64,000 nt of DNA from Schistocephalus solidus (Eukaryota > Platyhelminthes > Cestoda > Diphyllobothriidea > Diphyllobothriidae): NCBI GenBank assembly GCA_017591395.1, contig WEDG01000210.1, forward strand, positions 1-64,000. Reading direction: 5' to 3'. Both the position numbers and the translations under genes were made by a program. Positions 11,185 through 24,400 of this stretch are shown here, one piece after another (positions within the stretch are counted from its first letter, which is position 1; every line of letters begins with the position of its first letter). Below the pieces are notes generated by a model. It was not told where the DNA came from. It ran no database searches and saw only the letters and a list, made by a program, of their open reading frames with translations.

Positions 11185-12181
11185 ATGTTGGTGCACAATT
11201 TTCATTAATTTTCAGACCATGACCTGATAATTAAATCGCAGGTTAACCGAGCTACATGTGGAAGGGGAACGACCGTTAGAGCAAAGTAGGGCGTGCAAGA
11301 TGTCGCAACCCTCTTTCGCGTATCGCACTGTATCTTAACATGTTGATATTAGGCATAAATGAACACAGTGGCCCAAATCCATATCTAGTGAACATGAGTA
11401 TCTCAAAATATCGATATCCACGGAATATCCAATGAATGTAGACATACTATTACGGTATTAAAATCTGACCACAGAAGTATTTGTACGTAAGGAGTCCTAT
11501 CTCTAAATTTGTCTGAATTCACGGGTTTGAAATCACAACTGCGAGGGTCACTGCTGCAGGATCCAGGAATATTCTAAAACTCTTGACAGAAAAAACTAGC
11601 AAGTCACTGAGCTGCCGTCAATTGACGGACCATTAGAAAATTTCGGCAGCACAGGCGACGCTATAGAGATTAAAACAGACTGTTCATTGCATTTTTGCCA
11701 AATCACTGGTATCCAATATCCTTTACAGACACTAACCTTCCCTCAACTTCGCTTACCGTAAGCATTCTCACAGCCGTCACCACCCCTCACAGGCCCTCCC
11801 ATATATTTGCCAACTGTGTAACATTTTCAGTGGAATCACCTATCATCTGGTCTGGATATCCAGATGGCTCACTTCATTTGCATGCAAATTCTATATAAAC
11901 GCAATCTTTTTCTTAAATCCTTAGTGCCATTTACATTGAAAGTTCTTTCCTGTCAGTAGCATAACTTATGTTTGCCTAGTACTTTTGCCATCCTGTCCAC
12001 CTGTACATACATGGTGAACGGTTGTAACCGCTCTATTCAATGTATTCTTTATCGATAATTATCCGAAAGTGCAGGATTCCGATAAAGGATTTTTCATACA
12101 GCGTCCAATGTCCGTTTCAGACATCTGTTGAGGGCGAACTCCAATTCGCAGAGGTCCATCCATTTCCTTATTCCGTTTTAA
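11185..12181. other. region upstream of the peptidase gene; no gene recognised
   Basis: No exon or repeat was recognised. If 12,215 is the true start codon, this stretch would include the promoter or 5' UTR introns, but no TATA box or other element is convincing. Confidence 0.3.
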
Positions 12182-12214
12182 GAAGACGTCATTTGCGTGG
12201 AGTTTGGCGCAACC

Positions 12215-12428
12215 ATGCTCACCATACTCGCGTCTGTGGGATGGCCGCTACTTACCGTTTGCGTATCCGTTTTTTCTCTACCAAATTTGGCTACAAACGC
12301 CAATTGGAACGACTTTTATTTGGATGCCTCCAAAAATATCTCCGGTGACTTTGTTGCACAGCAGTTATCTTTATTCGCTGGCTGGCATGTCCACGAGGCC
12401 GGATCCATGCCGAACAACTTGCTGGCAG
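12215..12428 (+). CDS. peptidase exon 1: hydrophobic N-terminus and start of ectodomain
   Basis: ATG at 12,215 (context AACCATGC) follows an in-frame stop at 12,179. Residues 1-25 are hydrophobic ('MLTILASVGWPLLTVCVSVF'), fitting a signal peptide or type II anchor. The segment ending 'HEAGSMPNNLLA' aligns with the conserved 'PH.AGT....LA' of the GCPII family. The donor is GCAG|GTAGAT, phase 1. An acceptor-like 'ccgttttaag' at 12,182 means this could also be an internal exon. The frame stays open past the donor to 12,493, but alignment to the family stops at the donor. Confidence 0.65.
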
Positions 12429-15400
12429 GTAGATCCCTTGCATTAGCTCAAAAGCTTCGCAAAATTCAGGAGGGAATTTTTAAATTCATTTAAAAAAATA
12501 ATTTCTACTACCGAGCTGGTGTAGGTCTGGGTTTGGAACTATTTTGTTATAGTACCCTAATAGCAAAATCCATAGAAACTATTATGACTCGATAGCCATT
12601 CACCGCTAAGTCCCCGATGAAATTTTCCCCGTTTAGATCATATTATTCCCCGAATTACTAACCCTACCGACCCTGCCACGACTCTCTAGCCCTTAGTAAT
12701 CAGCCCAAAGTGCTTAAGAGCCACATATCCTAAAACTCTGGTGTATTCCGCTGCATGTTGGTTTCTGTCGCTATTCTTTTCATTTCCCAGTATTTTTATT
12801 CGCCCATTGGTTTCTCTATTTACCTGGGTTGGCGTGCGGCTCGATAGAAAAGAGCCTGTTTACCCAGAGGTAAAGAGATAGCCGTTTCGTGGGGATAAAA
12901 TCAGTCGTAGTACAATGTATAACTTAAGGAGGTTGTTTTTTGTCTTTAATCGGTCCATTTAACGATACGAGAGTGGATTTCATGCAGTCAGCACAGGAAA
13001 CCATTATAAATACGTATTATGTACACGATAGCACACTTGGCGATCGTAAGTTATAAATATAGGAAAAAGTGAACAGCTGTAACGATGGATTAACTTTGAA
13101 AAATACAATAATAGGATTTAAGGAAATAATTTTCGTTTATAAATATTTTTATCTTATGGAATGTTTGTAACTGTGTAGTTCGAAGCATGTATATGTCTTC
13201 GGTTTTAAACAACTTGATAAGTAGTAGAGGATTTTGCCAGAGTTTGAACGACCACGTGACAGTTTTTTTTCCAGGTAAAGCACCAACAGTGAGATTCCTT
13301 ATATGCGAATTTGGCCTGCACGCGATTTTCATAAGGGTGTGTTATACAGGTTTCCGGGATATTTTGATGGTCCGTATTAGGCCCTCATCTTACAACTGTA
13401 GTCTCATTTCAAATGCCGAAGTCGCAGCCTAAAACGTTGACACTGTACAACATTACTCTTAACTTGGATTTATAGACACATTTTGCTGATTGCTTGCACG
13501 GAGAAATTACGTGTAACTAGATAGCACGCTACCGAGGCAGCTTCTAATGAAAACTTAAATGAATTAACCAGTAATAGTTGTCAACATGCCAAATCGTTTT
13601 ACCTAGGTTAACTAACCCTTTTTATTAGGGACAGTGATGCATTTAATCTAACAATTCACACGATGCTGGGCGAATGGGAACACGACACATTGCAGATGAG
13701 ATCTTTGCAAGCCAAAGGTACTGCCACATAATCGGTCGTGCATGTGTTTGTGCACAACCACTATAGCTGTCTTTTCAAAATCACAAGACCATATTTACGG
13801 TTGGCTATTTCGCTAACACAAAAAACGTTTTGCGACAATTTTCTCGCTCATGCTCTCTGTATGCATTTGAACGTAGTCGATAAGAATACCTCGAATGAAT
13901 CAACCCTATTTAGCATTGAAATTACGTTCCTTATTCTTGTTTTAATTCTTCTTAAGCCCAAATTGTCTCCGACTGGCGCAGGTGGAATTGGCCGGTCGTT
14001 CGTTTAGTAAACTTTTCTGTTCGCCTTCCGCAAGGGCCGTTAATTAGTGGTCCGTGGAACAGAATCGCCCTTGTCGACGCAACCACCAACAAGACACTCC
14101 ATGTGATGAAGAACTTTGGTAAGCTCACAACTATTTTAAAAGTTTTGGCATCATTAAAATTACCGCTGTCGTCATGATCGCTATCATCGACATACTTGCG
14201 ACTGCATGACGCTCTGGATGCCGGCGCCACTGCTGTCTGATTGGCCCCTGCCACCTATAACTGTTGCTTGTTTTTGTTGTCGCTTGTATATCTGAACGTG
14301 GACTCCAGTAAGTTTTTGAAAGCCAAGACGAATAAAGCCGTGATTCCGGCGAGCGAACAACCTTCTTCTTCTTCTTCTTCTTCTTCTTCTTCTTCTTCTT
14401 CTTTACACATAACTGGAATGCGAAAATTCGCCTCTATGTTTTGGGTTCCTGAAACTGGTCCGTCGGTACCAGTGTGGTGGATTCGCAAATTACCAAACAG
14501 GTTGAATCGGGTAGGTTAAAACTGTCAACATTGGTTGTCTAAGAGGCGATACTGATGATGCTTTCCGAAATGGTTGGTACCCTTGGTTGTGACGCCATTG
14601 GTGGTTTTTGTGAGATGCTAGGCAGGTTCCTCTCTTGTCATTGCACTGGGTCCGCGGATGCCCAAGGGGTGACCTGTGTCGGGAATTATCATTGACAATG
14701 TAGACACGATAAATGGGGTTCATTGCTGGTGTCATTGGTCATTGGCAGTTGAGCCTTGCGCGCCTCTCCGTTTGCTTTGGCCGCGGCTAAAAAGTTGGTT
14801 TCTAAGATGATCACTCCAGTCTTTAAGGCGGTGCGCAATGCCCGCGGGTGTTGATCTGGGTCCTACCAGGTCTCAGGATTGATGTGCAGGGGCTTGAAGG
14901 AGATCTTCAAAATGTTCTTGTAGGGACACTTTTTTATGCGTTGTCTATGAGCCCTCCCCCCCCTTTAGAAACGTCGCTGTAAAATAGCCCTATAGGCAGG
15001 CGCTCGTCCATTCTCACGATGTAGCCGTTCCATAGCAGTTTATGTTTGCCCCAACATGACATGGATACTGAGGACGCCAGTTCTTTACAGTATCTCCGTG
15101 TCCGGTACCCTTTCCTGCCACTTCGGATTTACTATTCCCTGGCAGCAGATGAGGTGAACATGGCTGTGCATTGCTTGACTTTCGTTGGCAGTCCACGCAT
15201 CCGCCTCGTACGAGGGCGTTTTCAGGACAAAGGCCGAACTTTCAGCTACCGGAGGCCGCGATATTTTCACCCCGATCACCGCAATTGCAAATATGCACAG
15301 CAGTAGTAACAAGCGGGCAGTCAGCTTGCTGTATCAGTATTGGTGGATTCCATACGTTGCAGTAGGCTGGGCGGGTAACTTGTCCCAAATGTGATTAAAC

Positions 15401-18400
15401 TCACGGCTCCCGGTGGGGCCTCGTAGCTCAGTTGGCTAGAGCGTTGGCTGTACTAAAGCCTTCCCTTGCTGGCGTGGGTTCGAATTCCACCGAGGCCGCC
15501 GAGTTTTTCACAAGTGGGTCAAAGGAATCAATTATCCACCCTCAAGCATGAAATATTGTTCTGTTCTTTGTAAATATTTTCACAAAACCAACTATTTAGA
15601 AGACTGGTTCGATGGAGCAAAACGGTATTTGACTGCATTCTCAGATTTACATTCGAACAGAATGTCGGATACAGGTAATGGACCCAATCTTATTTATGTG
15701 CAGTCGCATGCTCCCAGTGCGACTAATTATTCGACCTAGGAAAACTCAGAACTGGCTAAGGCGGGAAAAAAATCATGGTCGTTGTTGATTAACTGGGACT
15801 CGGGCGATCATTACCTCTCGTGAGGATTATTTCTTTGTAAGCTTTAACATGTGGCTTTCCGACCGAATGATCCTGACGTATGAATCGGCGTCATTCCTCC
15901 ACATTTCTGACGCGTGTTCGGGTATTGGCATTCAGAGTCGTCTTTCTGTTTCTCCGGCATAGTCATTTTATCCGCAAGTACACAAGCTCCGATAAGCTAG
16001 GGCCGTGGCAGACTGTCTTTCGGTCACATCATTTAACTCTTATTCCAGCCACAATGAATGCAAGCGCATCTGCGAGCTCCCGGTTCTTGTTGCAAAGAAA
16101 AACACACGATCACTGGGACAGTAAGTGTATTGGTCTGAGGTTTTGATCTCCTACAGGATGCCTCCCGTACGAGACCGAAAGCTCAGACCAATACACATAC
16201 TGTCCCAGTGATAAAGCATTTATCTTTTGTGCAGTAATATCATAATTTGGACTGAGCCTCCAAATTAACGATTATGTTCTGAGGAGATTAAAAAAACTCA
16301 AATTTCAAAATATTCACCCCTTTGAATGCTTTCTTGATCTACTTTGTTCGCTTTTATCGACAGAGTCCCTTATTATAAACAGGTAACTACGACGAAAAAT
16401 AACATAGGCATCTTGTAGAATTTGAATTTTAAAAATTGAAGATGGTAGGCCTGGCATATTTTGACAATTTTTGTAGCATAACTTTCGTTTCTTTAGCTTA
16501 TAGGGCACAGGGCCGCCAGGCGTTCATGGTCACTCGAAAGCACGTTTGTGCAAGACTTGTTGTAACGCTGGAAGGATTATCAAAGAAGAATGCTATCCAC
16601 GCATTTGCTAATGCTGATTTCGGTGAATGCAACGTGATCCACATCTGCCATACAATGTTGAAAACCATAAAGAGCCTGATTTTGCTTAAAAAAAGTACAC
16701 CATTAATTTAGAGGTCTTAAGCTAAAACGCAACCGCAGACTGTGTTTGATATTATGTAAGATGTAGCACACTTTTAAAACCAGGAGACGCCACTTCTCCG
16801 CGTACAAAATTCAAATATGCTTATCAGTCTTGCGGCCTTGCTCAAGTACTATTTTACAGTTTAAACTCTACTTTAGGATTTTACTCAATGTTTCGTGACC
16901 TTTAGTGCTTACCATGCACACATTTCTCATGAAGTCTTAGTAATATTTTTTTCTCAAACTTAACTGTTGCAGGCTCTCAAGTACGTGCGTTAATGAAGAC
17001 TGGAACTTGACTATAAGGAAGAAATAATCGGCCTTAAATTAGCATCGAATGCTCAAAACGAGAAAAATACAACAATAACTCACCCTTCTGCCCGTGCCTA
17101 TTCGAGGTTTCCCCGAGGTGTTGGATGTAAGGCCTCCAATCACATCTCTGACGGCGATTTGGAAGTCTTGGCCCCTAACGTATTAGCTGACGCACACAAA
17201 ACCTTTCTGGCTGTCGGTGCCTTCCATTCTTCATCGATTCATGATAAAACTTTGGGGAACTTTTACTATTGCGCTTTCTAATCTAAATGATCCTTCAAAT
17301 GTACCTAAACACGTTGGCGAGGTCACATTTAACTCAAGAAAGGTCTGTTGATATTTAGATAGCAGGTCGTCCGAGAGTCCTTCCATTGTCACCATTGTGC
17401 AATTTCTCATAGTTCACTGATAGCGCCCGTTCGATGTTCAACAAGGCTTGAGGTACAGACTTCTTCGATTACCAGCGTCAGTTTTGGATTCACCATTTTA
17501 ATTTTCCTTGTTCTTGCCCTTCTCCAATTCTAAGTCAACGTCAAAGTTACTGAGAAACTGCATATGCGTAATGACACATGTGCTTCTGAAGTATTTCCTG
17601 GCCGGCCTGGCGATAACTGCACCGCCTACCGTTTTCCTGCGTACATCGCCTACTCTAGCCCGGGTGCAGCTCTGGGTCGGCCGGTTTTCATCAACTATGG
17701 ACGCACATCCGACTTCAAGACCTTTTCCGCGTCTCACCCGAGGGCGGGTGATCTCTGCTCACGCGATGTTGTCGTAGTGGTGCGCCAGGGCTGGACCGGC
17801 TTCTCCTCCAAACTCAGCGCGTTAGTTGATTTCTGCAGAGGTGTCAAACTGCCGGAATGTTCTGCTGAACAGTGTCTTCCCTCTGCCATGCTTATCTACC
17901 CTGATCCCGCCGATGCAGTGCCGCCTAGCGGCGCCATCTTCCCCGAGGGCATAGGCTTGCCTGGCGACGCGCCTATATTCCGGACTGCCTCTATGGCACA
18001 ACTTGGAGGTGGCGACGCTCAGACGCCCTTCCTACCAGCGATCGGTATGTCTGTGATGTTCTTAGTCCACCTATGGACTGGATTTCTAACCTCGTACACC
18101 CCTTACAATCGTAAGCTTGAACGCATGCACAGATGTTCAGACAAAAACCCAAGTAAGCGTACGGGCCAAAGATGTAAAATTTCAATTAACTACTTATCAG
18201 ATCCCCTTGAAGATCTGCCTGCGTAGCAGTCGATTAGTGTTCGCAGGCGTCCCGACTCGCCTCGTTAACTTCTGTTTTGCTGTCATTGACTCTCGACCAC
18301 GCTATCGGGTCCCGAAGAAAACGGTTAGGCCCTCTTGTTCCTTTAATTAATTATTATTATAAAATGCTGTTATTTGCACTCTTTAACGTAGTTAAATCTA

Positions 18401-21400
18401 TTCATCTATATAAGAAACGTTAAGCAGAGAATTAATTTCGTCCCCTAGATCACTTTTTACGAAATGAGGCAGGTGTTGACCGCATGCCCGCCAAAATTAG
18501 AATGCTATCTCCGCTGTTTCACAGATTTCGGTAGACCTCCCTTCAAGGCCAACATTTTGTTATTATTTCACGATACTTTGTGACCGCTGTTATTGTTAGC
18601 GCTTCTCTGTGCGGTCACTTGTTGGCATAAAGAGTAGATACAAACACATTAGACTGTTCATTTTGTTTCTGAATTTGAAAATATTATTACTGGTTACCAC
18701 TTCCGAGGCAAGTGCTCCACCGTATTGGCTGTTTTCCAGCTACTTGCGTTGACCGCATACGCAGTGGACATTCCTTACCATTGATTTTATCTGCCAATAC
18801 ATCTGTAACCATATGACATATAGAAAGTAATTAGAAATGCATGTATTGCATATTATACTTCACGAAAATTTATCTCTTATTCGAGTTCTATTCTTGAAGG
18901 TGAGGAGTTTTTTTCCATTTTTTGCAATACCATTACATTTTGCCGTAAGAGTAGCATGCTCGTTTGTTTGTCGGTTGTCCAAAGTAGACGTGATGTATTT
19001 TCTCCATAGTTAGTTCACATAACCTCACACAGTTTTCAGAATACTGCACTTGATATGCATCGCATTGTAGGCTTGGTGATAAACCTTAGTAAATCGTTAA
19101 ATCGTATGTTACGTGGATACTCTTTCGCAACCAGTTCAAAGTTTCTATAATCAAAGGCCATTCAGTGCCTGACAGTTAAGATTCCTGAACCGCACATTTT
19201 GCAAAGGACGTTCTTTCTCATAAAATGCCTCCGCGAAATACTGTGTTTTCAGGCATCCTCCCGGAGAGAGAGGGTGATATTCACACTTATCCAATAGTTG
19301 CTTTTCCTTAGTGTAATTTAAGCAGGTGGCGGGGCAGACGCTAAATAGAAATCTGACTGCTGTCATATATTTAGTAATTTGTGATTATGCTCCCTGCTAA
19401 TCGGATTTGAAACCCCCTCAAGGTAATTAGCAATAGAAATTGCAAACTGTTTTTTCTTTTCGCTTTCTCTAAATTTATTGCTTACCTCCCTTAACCATTA
19501 GACTGCTGCTGCCAGGTTGCGTAGATCGGCTTTTTCAGCATGTCCGTGTTTTGATTTTGAAGGACCACTTAATTGAGATTTTTATATCTTGCGGTATTCT
19601 CGCAAGGTATTTCAGGATACCGGCTTTTGAATGTACCCCTTTTTGGCCACTCGCACAAACCAAACTCTTTAAAAGGGTTATTTAAACTACTCATTTTTCA
19701 TATTGATTCCTGATGCCCAAACATATGCCTTTTTCTACTCAGTTGGTAACAAGTAACGCATTATTCGCAGTTATTATTCGAAAAAAGGGTAGTTTTCGCT
19801 TTAAAAAAAAACAGGTTTCCAATTATGATCTTGTGTAGCAACATGAAATATCCATTTGACTAGCCTCGTATCTGTCTCTTTTGTATTCTGCTTATGAACT
19901 TAGCAATGTAATCAGCAGCAAAATTTTAATAGGTCTGAGCAAATGAGAAATCTGGTCGAGCACTAGAACAAACTCCAAGTTCCTACAGGAGTCCATTGTC
20001 AGAGATAGCAGCAGCAAAAAGGCGACACGCATAGGGCGTACAGACCAATCAGTGATCACTGACACAAATCTGGACGTGACTGCGCAGGGCTCTGTATGCC
20101 GGCTCCAAATCGATACATCGATTGATTGAGTTCCCATCCTTGGACCAGGGTTCAATCAATTCTCGGTTCGTCTTGTTTCTGGCGTTGGCGATTATCTTGA
20201 TGGCTGCAAAGTTGAACTCCTAGCCCGTTACGTTGGTGTGGGCAGCAACTGGCGATAATTCGTCGCCTCGTCGCACAAACAATTTATGCTCATGTATGCG
20301 CGATCCGAGCATGCGTTCAGTCTGGCCTGTGTCATTACTATGACAGTTTAGGCATGGGATGCGATACACTACCCCAGTTTGCTCTTTGGGTTTATTCGTT
20401 CGTTGATTTTCATCGCCCTGCTGTGCATAATAGCTTTGGGCCGGTGTGCAATTCAAATACCTAGTCTGCCAACAATGCGTTCAGTCGCTTCTGGGACGTC
20501 CCTAATATATGGCAGAGCGTGCCATATCCTTGGCGGTGTTTTTGTTTGGGTCCTCTGAGGACAAGCGCGTCGACATCGGTTTAAAAACGCCTTCGGCATA
20601 AATTGGTCGCGGAGATATGGGCCTCGCGTACTTTTTCCTCCGACCTAAAATGATTCTGAATCTGTTTTATGAGCGTCCTCACACAGCTTAGTTTTTGAGC
20701 TACTGGTTTGTTACTGTGAAAGCTGAGGAGTTGTATGGTGTCGTTTATGGGGTACAGGTCGTGCTGTGGAGCGCGAAGACGGGTACACCAACCCGTCAGC
20801 CAATGTGCCCACTCACACCTCAGACAACTGACTAGCTCGGATGGTGGTCTGATTGTGGGGGTGTGGGAGAGGGTGAGGTTAACAGCTCAGCGCATTTTCC
20901 TCACTATAAACAATCTGACGCGCTTGAAACTATCACGGTGCTCTAAAAGCCGTGGCTTGGAAGGATGCCAACTGACGGGATAACTCGGACCGCGTGGTCA
21001 GCCCAATGTGTGTTTTGTGTGGAGTGGCTGACTGACGGACTGAGAGTCAATGGCTCCTTCTTAATGTGGCCTTTATGGCACTCCCACTCCGTGGGATCGG
21101 AGTCAGGTGTGGTGGTACACCCAGGGGCGGCTCCGGCCGCGCCAGCCACCTGCACCCTCTCTCATCTCCGATCTTCTTGACTCTGTCTTGACACCGGGCT
21201 CAGGTGGGGGGGGGGGGGGAGGAGAGAGTGCGGTAGCTGCAGCGCAAGGCTACTATCACTTAAAACTAATTCACGCGCAAGTCACCGTCCCTGCACCACC
21301 TGGTGTGGAGCATACGGTTGACCTCTTCGAAATCGACGGTCGAACTGTCAATTATCAGATGTTTTTTCCAGGTGGAATACTATTTGATGCTCAGCAGTCC

Positions 21401-24400
21401 GCTCCCAACAGCTACGTTACCCGTAATAGAGTTTGGACAGGATCTTCAGCGTTTTGTCATGTTCACACTCACTTTTTCGTTTGCTTATTTCTAATGAAAT
21501 TGTAGGAATGAACCGTCATTTCATAGCGGACTTTACCATTGACTCTTTTTATCACATCTGTTCCCTTATAGAGGAAGTGTACAAGACCGAGGACTTCGAA
21601 AAAGCAACTTTGATGACAATTCCGGTCCAGTCGATCAGTTACAATGATGCCGAGAAAATATTTGAAACAATGACCGGTCCGCCCGTGCCTCGTGATTGGT
21701 CTCCGTGTATGCCACGCTTTTTGGGTCCTTCGGGTTCCGCGTGAGTATGTATAGTTAAACATGCTTTCGATGTACCAACTATTGTAACATTTCTTACTCC
21801 TGTGGTGGTTGTAAAGCTAGTAAGGGTGACTTATATGAACCGCTAGACGGGACTTTAAAATAGGAACGCCCCGCCCAAGTAATAAAGGTGGCTCAGCGCA
21901 TGATTCCGGGAAGGGTAAATATGCCCGTGAACCTAAAATGAGTCCCAACATAAACCTAAACAATAACCCTAATCTTGTCCTTAACCCAAACCCTACAATT
22001 AACACTAACCATAACCTTACCCTAACTTAGCTTAAAGCTAACCTTAAACCTAACTATTTTTTCCTAGAATTTGGCGTAAAGGTACCTGTATTGCGGGCTG
22101 TTCTTGTCCTCATGTTCTGTTTAGTTCAGTTCGGTTTTGTAGACCGAAAGGCAGACGATGCCTCTGAACTCCCTATTGATTAAAATCCATTGCAAATTAA
22201 AAACGCTGACATATAATGAACGTTGGACAACGGGATATGCAGACAAATATTGCCGACAAAGACCAGGGAGGCTGGAATGGCAATTTTTGGCTTATTAGTC
22301 GTCCACAGCCAGTCATACCCAACCCCAGGCATTGCACCACCTGAGGATCGAACCTGCGACACTTTGATCAGAAGTCGAATGCTCTAAAAAATATTTGTCT
22401 GCCTACACTACTACTAGCCGCTGTACGGCTGCCGATGGGGCTCGAGAGTGAGCCTCAAGGCAGAGCGAAACGAGTGAGTTCTATTAGCGATCGGTGAGCG
22501 TTCATGAAAGAATGCAAGTCGATAGTCTCGATCTAAACCGGCTCGACAACGAGCCCGTGGCTTAACGTTTAGAGCTTTGAACTTCCGATCAACGGGTCAC
22601 GGGTTCGATCCTCGGGTAACGCAACACCTGTGGTTGGGTATGACTGGCTGTAGACGGCTAATAAGCCAGAAATGGCCATTACAGTCTCCCGGCAATATTC
22701 GTCTGCCTACTCTACTACTAGCCGCTGTGCAGTTGCTGGCGGGGCTCAAGAGTGAGCTTCAAGGCACAGGGGATTGAGTGAGTTCCGTTAGCGATTGGTG
22801 AGCGTTCGTTGACATATGTAAGACAAAGGGTTACCTCCACTTAACTCTGCAGGGCATCGGACGAAACAATAATAAAATAACATTACTCAAAATAGGGAGT
22901 AGTATGTCGTAGAAAATTTAAATTGATGAGTGGGGATTGCTTGGGGGAAATGTGATAGTTTCTCATCTCGTGGTGGTACATATGGCTGTACTGGTCAAAC
23001 TGGCGCTTAAAAGTTTAAACAGATGGGGACATGAGGAATTCCGCAGGTAGAGCGTTCTAGGCCTCAATGACTCTGTTGGAGAATAGAAACCTTGACAGCC
23101 CATGGTCTCCAGGCTTCAATGGTAAATTCCAATTGTCGCACGAACGTCCCGAAGATCTTATTAAAGCACACTTCGTCGAATTTTGCAAACGCTTGCTTAA
23201 TTAGGTACAAGCTTGACATTGCGAGTTTTGCTGCTTTTGAGCAATAGAAAGCTGGCTTTAGTAAGGTCGTGATACACACTCCTAGTTCTTTCTGAGCGTC
23301 TGCCTCTGGTAGCGATTCGTGGTTCAGATAGAACATTCTCTGGTGCACGGTGCTGGTTCTGTTATTCGCAGAATATTGCATTTGGTAGCAATGAATGGAA
23401 GGAGCCAGTGGTTCGACCATTCCTCGAGTCGATGCAAGTTTGCCTTTAGATTTACTTCAGCAGCTTCGTCGTGGATGACTTTCCAAAACTTTACTTCGTC
23501 AGAAAACACGCCGATGTCATACTTTCACCCAGTTACACAGTCATCAAGATGTATATAAGGAAGAGGTTAGGGCCAATAACGGAGCCCTGAGGAACCCCAC
23601 TCTCCACCGCCACCTTCGCCCAGACGCACAATCTGAGATCGCTCAATCAAGAAGTTTTCGATCCATTTCAAGAGCTTGCCCCAATTCCTTCTACGGTTGA
23701 ATTTGTATAGGAGACGCTGGTGCCCACGCTATCAAAGGCCGTCTTGACGTCTATGTAAACTGCGTGTACCACATTTCCTTCATCGATCGCTCGGGTCCAT
23801 CGTTTCAGACAGTAGAAGAAATTGGTCAAGCAAGACCTTCCTCTGCGGAATCCGTACCGCGCGTCAGAGAGAAGATAATGCCGCACGAAAAAATCCATCA
23901 GTTTGCGTTTGGTGATGCGCTCCATAAGCATGCAGCATATCGAGGCAAGACTTACAGGTCCGTAGGTATTTGCGGAGACCCAATTACCACTTTTATGTAT
24001 CGGGGAAATCCACGCAGTCTTCCAATCGGTGACAAACTGCCTGCAACGTGGGAAGCTCGGAAAAGTAGACACAGGGGTTCTGCCAACTCTACGGCCAACT
24101 CCTTCAGCAATTTTGCCGGTATTACATCGGGACCTTGCGATTTCGTTTCTTCCAGCTTCAGTAATTCCTGCAGTGGATAACTGAGTCAATTGTCGGGATC
24201 TCATCCACACTAAATTGATCAACGGTTAGATCGACTTCTCTCGTCTTAAAGAACTGAGATAGATGCTCAGCCTTTTCCTCGTCCCTGCAAATTTCGACAC
24301 CGTCCGTTTTTAACAAAGGGATGAGGTCCTTATTTCGAGTGCATTGCCTAATGTACTGGTAGATCAGCTTCAGGTGTTCTACTGCACGGTTTACGAGGGT

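Noticed and set aside
12429..12493. Extension of peptidase exon 1 past the donor ('RSLALAQKLRKIQ')
   Set aside because: The frame hits a stop at 12,493 with no GT donor after the donor at 12,429, and alignment with the family ends at the donor.
14241..14519. Open frame with poly-Ser (+) and poly-Glu (-) runs
   Set aside because: Created by the (CTT)n microsatellite; the flanks show no coding character.
21107..21505. 132-codon + frame containing 'VEHTVDLFEIDGRTVNYQMF'
   Set aside because: Most of it is composite repeat sequence shared with 43.2 and 58.4 kb, so it is not an extension of peptidase exon 4.
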